Origin: Pseudomonadales bacterium
GTDB taxonomy: Bacteria; Pseudomonadota; Gammaproteobacteria; Steroidobacterales; Steroidobacteraceae
Direction: 5' to 3'
Length of the DNA stretch: 7,239 nucleotides
Assembly (NCBI GenBank): GCA_020442965.1
Contig: JAGRJB010000168.1
Span: 1 to 7,239 of the forward strand
A model generated the notes under the pieces. The model was not told the origin of the DNA. It saw only the letters and a list, made by a program, of their open reading frames with translations, and searched no databases. Both the position numbers and the translations under genes were made by a program. Shown here in pieces: positions 1 through 5,706 of the stretch; the first letter of the stretch is position 1, and each line of letters begins with the position of its first letter.

Positions 1-648
1 GGCGCTGCGGGCGTGATGTTCCCGACGCAGGAAGGCACTGGAGCGACCAATTCACAACGTCTGGCGATCAATCCGGTTTATCAGACCATTCGCGTGTCAC
101 TCAGTCAGACAAATGCGGAGCTGGCCGAGGTGCGTGGGCAGCTCGGGCAATTGCAGGCGCAGCTGGCGCGGTTGCGCTCGCGCGTGACCGTTGCACCGGA
201 AGTCGAGGCGCAGCTGGCTCAGCTCAATCGTGATTACGAAGTGAACCGCACCCAGTACACCGCACTGGTGACACGTCTGGAATCGGCGCGCATTTCCGAG
301 CAGGCGGATGAGAATACCGACAAGCTCAAGTTCCGGATCGTCGATCCGCCCGTGGTGCCGCTGGTGCCGGACGAACCTAATCGCATGCTCTTGTTCACGT
401 TGGTAGCCATGCTCGCGTTCGGTGTTGGGGTGGCAGCCGCATTTCTCCTCAATCTGCTGCGGCCCGTGTTTTCTTCACGTCGTGATGTGCAGTCCGCTCT
501 CGGCCTGCGTGTACTCGGCTCGGTTGCGCGTAGTTTCGATGCGACCTTGACTCCCTGGTACCGGCGCGATGGCGTGTTGGTGACGGGCTGTCTGGCGCTC
601 TTGATCGGCGCCTACTTGCTGAACGTCGTGTTGCTGCGGGTCATATGA
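1..648 (+). CDS. XrtA-system polysaccharide chain-length determinant (Wzz/Wzc-like), 5' partial
   Basis: The reading frame is open from base 1, so the true start lies upstream; the GTG at 13 is only an internal codon. The 215 visible residues show a heptad-rich coiled coil (about 33-60), a GNVR-like segment containing YEVNRTQYTALV (about 79-99), a proline-rich stretch DPPVVPLVPDEP (115-126), a transmembrane helix (about 129-153), a short cytoplasmic linker with SALGLRVLGSV, and a last hydrophobic helix (about 192-215) ending at the stop. The proline-rich motif followed by a membrane helix is the hallmark of polysaccharide co-polymerases, inner-membrane proteins that set polymer length. The extra C-terminal helix and lack of a fused kinase fit the XrtA-associated family (TIGR03007 type). 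Its kinase partner follows after 42 bases. Family is clear; the exact subfamily rests on context. Confidence 0.88.
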   Translation, partial: GAAGVMFPTQEGTGATNSQRLAINPVYQTIRVSLSQTNAELAEVRGQLGQLQAQLARLRSRVTVAPEVEAQLAQLNRDYEVNRTQYTALVTRLESARISEQADENTDKLKFRIVDPPVVPLVPDEPNRMLLFTLVAMLAFGVGVAAAFLLNLLRPVFSSRRDVQSALGLRVLGSVARSFDATLTPWYRRDGVLVTGCLALLIGAYLLNVVLLRVI

Positions 649-673
649 GGTGCTTCCTGCGTGGCGCACAACT

Positions 674-679
674 AGGGAA
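674..679 (+). promoter_or_regulatory. Ribosome binding site of the kinase gene
   Basis: AGGGAA sits 11 bases before the ATG at 691. The same frame is closed by a TAG at 673-675, so 691 is the first possible start after that stop. Confidence 0.5.
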
Positions 680-690
680 CGGTTAACGTC

Positions 691-1527
691 ATGAGTATCG
701 TGGACAAGAATATTCGGCGGCTCAGACCACCGGGTGGCGAGTGGCCGGTGCAGAATCGGGATTCCGCTGCAGTCACGCAGGCGCGCGAATCGATCACGAT
801 CGATCTCGAGAACCTGCGGCGATACGGCGTCCTGCCTTACGATGAACTCGAAGTGCGCCGTCGCGAGGAAGACTTCCGCCGCATCAAGTGGCCAGTACTC
901 GCCGCCGCTTTCGGCGCCGAGGCCGAGCAGATTCCGGACGGAGATCTGGTACTTGTGACCAGTTCAGTGCCGGAAGAGGGCAAGACGTTCACGACCTTGA
1001 ATCTCGCGCTCAGCATTGCGCACGAACAGGGCTCGGGCGTGCTGCTCGTCGATGGCGACATCGAACGTTGCCAGTTGTCCATGTTGTGCGGAGCGGTCGG
1101 ACGGCCCGGACTCACCGATCTGCTCCGCAACCCAGAGATGTCGCCGAGTCAGGTCGTCGTGGATACCAATATTCCGCGCTTCTCGCTACTGCCTTCGGGT
1201 GAGCGAATCCCGAACGGGCCGGAAGCGCTCGCGGGTCCCGGGTTTGCGCGCCTCGTGAGCTGGTTTCTGGAGGCCTACCCGGGGCGCATCCTCTTGATCG
1301 ATTCACCGCCCGTACTGGCGCGCACCGAGGCGCAGGTGCTGGCACGCGGCGTGGGCCAAGTGGTTTTCGTGATACGCGCCGATCACACCTTGCGCGGCAC
1401 CGTGCAGGATGCGCTTGCCCAGGTGCCGGGCGGTCCGCTGGTACGCTGCATCATCAACCAGACGCGGCGCTCGTCGCTGGTCGGGTATTATGGTGAATAC
1501 GCCAACTACGGCGACGATGTTGGTTAG
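691..1527 (+). CDS. XrtA-associated tyrosine autokinase (BY-kinase, split form)
   Basis: A 278-residue cytoplasmic ATPase of the CpsD/CapB/Wzc-C class, which autophosphorylates on C-terminal tyrosines and controls the co-polymerase encoded just upstream. Visible motifs: EDFRRIKWPVL (60-70), the usual helix before the nucleotide fold; Walker A SSVPEEGKTFT (91-101, Lys98); Walker A' VLLVDGDIE (117-125, Asp121 and Asp123); Walker B ILLIDSPPVL (200-209, Asp204); and a tail tyrosine cluster YYGEYANY (Tyr266, 267, 270, 273). The phrase pattern EEGKTFT...NLALSIA and GQVVFVIRAD resembles the XrtA tyrosine kinase family (TIGR03018). Oddities are in Walker A', where the common D-x-D-hydrophobic-R-R-P reads DGDIERC. 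The kinase being a separate polypeptide from the membrane partner is normal for XrtA loci. It starts at the first ATG after an in-frame stop. Confidence 0.9.
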   Translation: MSIVDKNIRRLRPPGGEWPVQNRDSAAVTQARESITIDLENLRRYGVLPYDELEVRRREEDFRRIKWPVLAAAFGAEAEQIPDGDLVLVTSSVPEEGKTFTTLNLALSIAHEQGSGVLLVDGDIERCQLSMLCGAVGRPGLTDLLRNPEMSPSQVVVDTNIPRFSLLPSGERIPNGPEALAGPGFARLVSWFLEAYPGRILLIDSPPVLARTEAQVLARGVGQVVFVIRADHTLRGTVQDALAQVPGGPLVRCIINQTRRSSLVGYYGEYANYGDDVG

Positions 1528-1555
1528 CGCTCGTGAATAGAGCACAAGCATTACC

Positions 1556-2608
1556 GTGACTGCGGCCACGACCCCGCTGCGTGCGGAGCTGGTGCAGGAG
1601 GCAATGGCAGAAGAGTGGGATGAGTTCGTAGGCCGGCAAACAGGTGCTGCGATTTATCATCGGTACGCTTGGCGGTCGGTCTTCTCCAAGGTTTTCGGCC
1701 GGCAGACCTACTACATCGCGACGCGGAATTCGGCGGGCGCAATACAGGGCGTGCTGCCCCTGACACGTTTGAAGAGCTCGTTGTTCGGCGATTTTCTGGT
1801 GTCGCTGCCCTATTTCAATTACGGTGGTGCGATCGCGGTTTCGCCGGCTGCGTATGCCGCGCTTTTCGAGTACTGCCAGTCGCTCGCCGAGCAGCTCGGT
1901 GTGCGCCACGCCGAACTGCGGCATCGAGCCGATCACGTGCCGCATTGGCCATCGCGACAGGACAAAGTGACGCTGGTGTTGCCACTGCCGAACAGCGTCG
2001 CGGTGCTCAACAAACAGTTAGGCGCCAAAGTGCGTTCGCAGATCAAGCGGCCAACCCGCGACGGTGCGGTCGCCACAATGGGCGGCGCCGAGTTGCTGGA
2101 TGATTTCCACGCCGTGTTGGCGCGCAATATGCGCGATCTCGGCACGCCCTCCTATCCACTCGCATTCTTCGCCGAGATCATGCGCATCTGTGGCGACACG
2201 GCGCGGATCGCGATCGTGCGACTCGATGGCCGTGCCGTGGCGGCGGGCCTCGTCATTTGCCACGGCGACACCATGGAGATTCCATGGGCGAGCAGTCTGC
2301 GCGAAGTGAATCGATCGGGTGTCAACATGCTGCTCTATGCCACCGTGATCGAGCATGCAGTAGAGCTCGGGCTCGCCCATTTCGACTTCGGTCGCTGTAC
2401 GCGTGACAGCGGTACGTTTCGCTTCAAGCGTCAGTGGGGTGCCGAGCCGCAGCAGTTGTATTGGCATTATTGGCTGAAATCCGGCGCGGAACTACCACAG
2501 CTCAATCCGCAAAATCCCAAGTACGCGCTCGCTGTCGCCGCCTGGAAGCGGTTACCGGTACCGGTCGCGTCCTGGCTCAGCAGCCGCCTGATCGGCAATC
2601 TGCCCTGA
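1556..2608 (+). CDS. FemAB family XrtA/PEP-CTERM-associated protein
   Basis: A 350-residue protein with two GNAT-like folds, as in FemA/FemX aminoacyl transferases. Segments recognised as typical of the XrtA-linked FemAB family (TIGR03019 type): AEEWDEFVGRQTGAAIYHRYAW (19-39, broken here by my numbering from GTG), GVLPLTRLKSSLFGDFLVSLPYFNYGG (65-91), and the C-terminal block FDFGRCTRDSGTFRFKRQWG (276-295), followed by a tail ending WKRLPVPVASWLSSRLIGNLP. No signal peptide or membrane helix is visible, so it should act in the cytoplasm, perhaps adding an aminoacyl or acyl group to a polysaccharide precursor; the substrate is unknown. Start: GTG 1556 is the first start after the in-frame TAG at 1538-1540 and has only a poor binding site. 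The next Met (residue 17, 1604) has AGGAGG only two bases ahead, too close, and would cut the first strand. Gap to the next gene is 12 bases. Confidence 0.88.
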   Translation: MTAATTPLRAELVQEAMAEEWDEFVGRQTGAAIYHRYAWRSVFSKVFGRQTYYIATRNSAGAIQGVLPLTRLKSSLFGDFLVSLPYFNYGGAIAVSPAAYAALFEYCQSLAEQLGVRHAELRHRADHVPHWPSRQDKVTLVLPLPNSVAVLNKQLGAKVRSQIKRPTRDGAVATMGGAELLDDFHAVLARNMRDLGTPSYPLAFFAEIMRICGDTARIAIVRLDGRAVAAGLVICHGDTMEIPWASSLREVNRSGVNMLLYATVIEHAVELGLAHFDFGRCTRDSGTFRFKRQWGAEPQQLYWHYWLKSGAELPQLNPQNPKYALAVAAWKRLPVPVASWLSSRLIGNLP

Positions 2609-2610
2609 GG
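2607..2610 (+). promoter_or_regulatory. Ribosome binding site of the first amidotransferase
   Basis: GAGG overlaps the stop codon of the FemAB gene (TGA 2606-2608) and lies 10 bases before the ATG at 2621. It fixes the start that places Cys at position 2, as the enzyme class requires. Confidence 0.5.
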
Positions 2611-2620
2611 CACCGCTGAC

Positions 2621-4564
2621 ATGTGCGGCATCGTCGGCATCGCGCGCGCGTCGGGTCTCGGACGTATCGGCCTCGAGAACGTGCGCACGATGGCGGACGC
2701 TATCATCCACCGTGGGCCTGACGACCAGGGCTTTCATGCCGCCGAGCACGCCATCATCGGCATGCGGCGCTTGTCGATCATCGATCTCGCGGGCGGCCAT
2801 CAGCCGATTGCCAACGAAGACGACACAGTCTGGGTCGTCTGCAACGGCGAGATCTACAACTTTCGCGGTCTGCGGGCCGACCTTGAGCGGCGTGGCCATC
2901 GCTTTCGGACCTTGAGCGATACCGAAGTCGTCGTGCATCTCTACGAAGAGTACGGCGACTCGTTCGTCGAGTACTTGAGTGGCATGTACGCCATCGCCTT
3001 GTGGGACGCCACCCGTCGGCGACTGATACTGGTGCGCGACCGGCTCGGTCAGAAGCCACTATATATAGCCGAGAAGGACGGATACCTGGCTTTTGCGTCC
3101 GAAGTCAAGGCGCTACTGACTTTGCCACTGCTGCGGGCCGGTATCGATCGCAGCGCGCTGGGTGAGTATCTGTCGTTAGGATACTGCACCGCGCCGCGCA
3201 CGCTGTTCGCAGGGATTCGCAAGCTGCCACCCGCGGCCCGTCTGGTCTGGGAGAATGGTAGCGCGCGCAGCGAGCGCTATTGGGCGCTACCCGATAGCGT
3301 TGATCAGTCGGTCCCGGCTGACGACTGGGCCAGACAAGTTCGCAGGGAGCTCGAACGGTCGGTCGACGAGCATCTCGTCTCCGACGTGCCGCTCGGCGCG
3401 TTCCTGAGCGGCGGACTCGATTCGAGCGCGATCGTCGGATTGATGGCGCAGCGTATCGCAGGCCCGGTGAATACCTACTCGATCGGCTATGGTGGCGATG
3501 GAGCGGCCGCGCACTACAACGAGTTGTCATTCGCGGCCGAGGTCGCCAAGCGCTTCGCGACCAGACACACAGAAATTCTCGTGTCGCCGGACCTCGCCGT
3601 GCTGATGCCGAAACTGTTGTGGCATCTGGAAGAGCCGATCTCTGACGGTGCTGCGGTCACGACGTATCTCGTCTCACAACTGGCGCGCAAGTCGGTGACA
3701 GTCATTCTTTCGGGCGTCGGCGGCGACGAGTTGTTCGCCGGCTATCCACGCTACCTCGGTGCGCACTACGGTCGTCGCTATCGGATGATCCCGCGCTGGC
3801 TGCGTCGCGGCGTGTTGCAACCGCTGGCAGGGGTATTGCCAAGCGGTCGGCAGAATCGGCTGATGGACCTGTCGCGCTATGCCAAGCGGTTTGTGCAGGC
3901 GGGCGAGCTCGATTGGCGGCAGCAGTACCGCAGCTATCTCGAGATCGCGAGCAGTGCGCGGGTCGGCCACCTGCTCGGCTCCGACTATCTTGCCGACGAT
4001 GGCTTTGCCGCGACGGTTGCCGAGGAGCGGGCGGACGATGAACTGCTGCGGCTGATGCGCGTCGATGCCCAGACGCAGCTCGCGGAAGATCTGTTGCTAC
4101 TGACTGACAAGATTACGATGGCTGAATCGCTCGAGTGTCGTGTGCCGTTCCTCGATCACCGATTGGTCGAGTTGGCCGCGCGGATTCCGGCGCGCCACAA
4201 GCTCGCCGCCGGCGAGTTCAAGACGGTGCTCAAGCGTGCGGTGCACGATCTCGTGCCCGCGTCGATCATCGGCCGCGGCAAGCGTGGTTTTGGCGCGCCC
4301 TTCGGGCAATGGTTCAAGCGCGAGCTGAAACCCCTGCGGGATCAACTCGTCAATCGTGCCACGGTGGAATCGCGGGGACTGCTGCGTTGGGATGCCGTCG
4401 CGGAATCGCTGGCGTTGCACGACGCGAATCGCGAGGACTACACCGATCTGTTGTTAGTGCTCGTCAATCTGGAACTATGGTGCCGGCTGTTTCTCGATGG
4501 CACGAGCGTCGGCGATCTCGGCGAGGAACTCGCGATTGGCCTGCGCGAGGCGCATGCATCATGA
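2621..4564 (+). CDS. asnB: Class II glutamine amidotransferase, asparagine-synthase type (EPS locus)
   Basis: A complete 647-residue two-domain enzyme. The N-terminal Ntn glutaminase domain has the nucleophile Cys2 (MCGIVGI), HRGPD (30-34), Arg50 in RRLSIID, NGEIYN (75-80) and Asp100 in SDTE, all expected for releasing ammonia from glutamine. The C-terminal synthetase domain has the pyrophosphate loop SGGLDSS (263-269), SGVGGDELFAGY (364-375), and TDKITMAESLECRVPFLDHR around Lys497, so it should adenylate a carboxylate and amidate it. In a polysaccharide cluster the substrate is more likely a uronic acid or other sugar carboxylate than aspartate; this is inference, and true asparagine synthesis cannot be excluded. 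It is less like the XrtA-specific amidotransferase family than the second copy at 5706. The last four bases overlap the glycosyltransferase start (ATGA), suggesting coupled translation. An AT-rich patch at 3060-3067 lies within codons and looks incidental. Confidence 0.92.
   Translation: MCGIVGIARASGLGRIGLENVRTMADAIIHRGPDDQGFHAAEHAIIGMRRLSIIDLAGGHQPIANEDDTVWVVCNGEIYNFRGLRADLERRGHRFRTLSDTEVVVHLYEEYGDSFVEYLSGMYAIALWDATRRRLILVRDRLGQKPLYIAEKDGYLAFASEVKALLTLPLLRAGIDRSALGEYLSLGYCTAPRTLFAGIRKLPPAARLVWENGSARSERYWALPDSVDQSVPADDWARQVRRELERSVDEHLVSDVPLGAFLSGGLDSSAIVGLMAQRIAGPVNTYSIGYGGDGAAAHYNELSFAAEVAKRFATRHTEILVSPDLAVLMPKLLWHLEEPISDGAAVTTYLVSQLARKSVTVILSGVGGDELFAGYPRYLGAHYGRRYRMIPRWLRRGVLQPLAGVLPSGRQNRLMDLSRYAKRFVQAGELDWRQQYRSYLEIASSARVGHLLGSDYLADDGFAATVAEERADDELLRLMRVDAQTQLAEDLLLLTDKITMAESLECRVPFLDHRLVELAARIPARHKLAAGEFKTVLKRAVHDLVPASIIGRGKRGFGAPFGQWFKRELKPLRDQLVNRATVESRGLLRWDAVAESLALHDANREDYTDLLLVLVNLELWCRLFLDGTSVGDLGEELAIGLREAHAS
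4547..4550 (+). promoter_or_regulatory. Ribosome binding site of the glycosyltransferase
   Basis: GAGG inside the 3' end of the amidotransferase, 10 bases before the ATG at 4561. It supports that start over the Met at 4588, which has no purine-rich site ahead of it. Confidence 0.45.
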
Positions 4565-5706
4565 GCGCCGCTGTGCCAGCAGCGCGCATGCGAATCGCGC
4601 ATATTGTGTTTCGCTTCGATACGGGGGGGCTGGAGAACGGCGTGGTCAATCTCGTCAATGGTTTGCCAGCGGATCGCTTTGAGCACGCGATCATTGCGCT
4701 GACGGAGGCCACGGAATTTCGTCAGCGCATCCAGCGCGCCGATGTTGCCGTACACGCACTAGGCAAACGTCCGGGTAACGACCTGCGCATGTATTGGCGT
4801 CTGCTGCGGTTGTTACGCCGGCTGCGACCCGATGTCGTCCATACGCGCAACTTCGGGACTCTCGATTGTCTCGTGATCGCCTGGCTCGCGGGAGTGCGCT
4901 ATCGGGTGCACGGTGAGCATGGCCGCGACATCAACGATCCGGATGGCACGGTGCGCAAATATCAGGTACTGCGGCGCATGCTCAGTGTCGTCGTCACACG
5001 GTGGGTCGCGGTGTCGCGCGATCTTGCGCAATGGCTTAGCGCAGCGTGCGGAATTCGGCGTGCATCGATCACCCAGATCTACAATGGTGTCGATGTTGGC
5101 AAATTTCAGTCGCACACACCGGGCCCTCGCGCCAACGACGCGGTGGTTACGGTCGGTAGCGTGACGCGCTTTCAGCCGATCAAAGATCCGCTCAATCTCA
5201 CGCGTGCCTTCATCGCCGCGCGCCGCGAGCTGGCGCCGGCGGGCATCGATCTCAGACTCGTGATGGTGGGCGAGGGCTCGCTGCGAGCGCAGGCCGTGGC
5301 GGAGATCGAGGCGGCAGGTTGCAGCGGTGCGGCGTGGTTTGCGGGTGAGCGCGACGATGTCGCGCAACTGCTGACGAGCCTCGATATATTCGTACTCGGC
5401 TCACAACGTGAGGGTGTTTCGAACACGATACTGGAGGCGATGGCCGCCGGCTTGCCCGTGGTGGCGACAGCGACTGGTGGCAATCTCGAAGTAGTCGAAG
5501 AGTCGACGGGTATCCTGGTGCCGGTGGCCGATGCCGAGGCGCTCGCTGCGGCGATCTCGCGCTACGCGCGCGATGGCGCGTTGCGCCGACGCCATGGAGC
5601 CGCGGGGCGCGAACTCGCAACCACTCGTTACTCGCTCGAACGGATGCTGCAGAACTATGCAGGACTTTATCAGGCGCTGCCGAACCGCGCCGCCGAGGTG
5701 ACTTGA
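4561..5706 (+). CDS. GT4 glycosyltransferase, PEP-CTERM/XrtA system (TIGR03088 type)
   Basis: A 381-residue GT-B fold, retaining glycosyltransferase of family GT4, predicted to transfer a sugar from a nucleotide donor to a lipid-linked EPS intermediate at the cytoplasmic face. The N-terminal domain opens with MRIAHIVFRFDTGGLENGVVNLVNGLP (10-36; glycine loop at 22-23), then LTEATEFRQRIQRADVAVHALGKRPG, VVHTRNFG (92-99) and HGEHGRD (117-123), all close to the XrtA-associated TIGR03088 pattern. IYNGVD (173-178) leads to the C-terminal Rossmann domain, with the donor-binding E-x7-E motif EGVSNTILE (Glu284, Glu292) and AGLPVVAT. The frame is also open upstream to about 4135, but that part lies within the amidotransferase gene and encodes an Arg-rich non-homologous sequence, so ATG 4561 is chosen. 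It overlaps both neighbours (ATGA before, TGATG after). A run of seven G (4623-4629) encodes the GG of the glycine loop. Confidence 0.93.
   Translation: MSAAVPAARMRIAHIVFRFDTGGLENGVVNLVNGLPADRFEHAIIALTEATEFRQRIQRADVAVHALGKRPGNDLRMYWRLLRLLRRLRPDVVHTRNFGTLDCLVIAWLAGVRYRVHGEHGRDINDPDGTVRKYQVLRRMLSVVVTRWVAVSRDLAQWLSAACGIRRASITQIYNGVDVGKFQSHTPGPRANDAVVTVGSVTRFQPIKDPLNLTRAFIAARRELAPAGIDLRLVMVGEGSLRAQAVAEIEAAGCSGAAWFAGERDDVAQLLTSLDIFVLGSQREGVSNTILEAMAAGLPVVATATGGNLEVVEESTGILVPVADAEALAAAISRYARDGALRRRHGAAGRELATTRYSLERMLQNYAGLYQALPNRAAEVT
5695..5701 (+). promoter_or_regulatory. Strong ribosome binding site of the second amidotransferase
   Basis: GAGGTGA, a seven-base match to the canonical Shine-Dalgarno sequence, lies inside the last codons of the glycosyltransferase, four bases before ATG 5706 (seven from the end of GAGG). 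It is the best ribosome binding site seen in the window and fixes the start giving Cys2. Confidence 0.7.

Noticed and set aside
13..15. GTG as a start of the first gene
   Set aside because: The frame is open from base 1, and the remaining protein is only the C-terminal part of a much longer family.
649..690. Gap between the chain-length and kinase genes as a promoter or RNA site
   Set aside because: At 42 bases it holds only a plausible ribosome binding site; no promoter pair, repeat or terminator could be seen.
1529..1543. Small inverted repeat GCTC/GAGC between the kinase and FemAB genes
   Set aside because: A four-base-pair stem with no T-run is too weak for a terminator and would split an evident operon.
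1454..1945. 163-codon - strand frame across the kinase-FemAB junction
   Set aside because: It is a shadow of two well-supported + strand genes, with no motif and no convincing ribosome binding site.
3060..3067. TATATATA as a possible internal promoter element
   Set aside because: It lies in frame within the glutaminase domain of the amidotransferase with no partner -35 box or nearby start; probably chance codon choice.
4135..4560. Upstream extension of the glycosyltransferase frame
   Set aside because: It overlaps the conserved C-terminal domain of the first amidotransferase in another frame, encodes low-complexity Arg/Ala-rich sequence, and the family N-terminus begins near the ATG at 4561.
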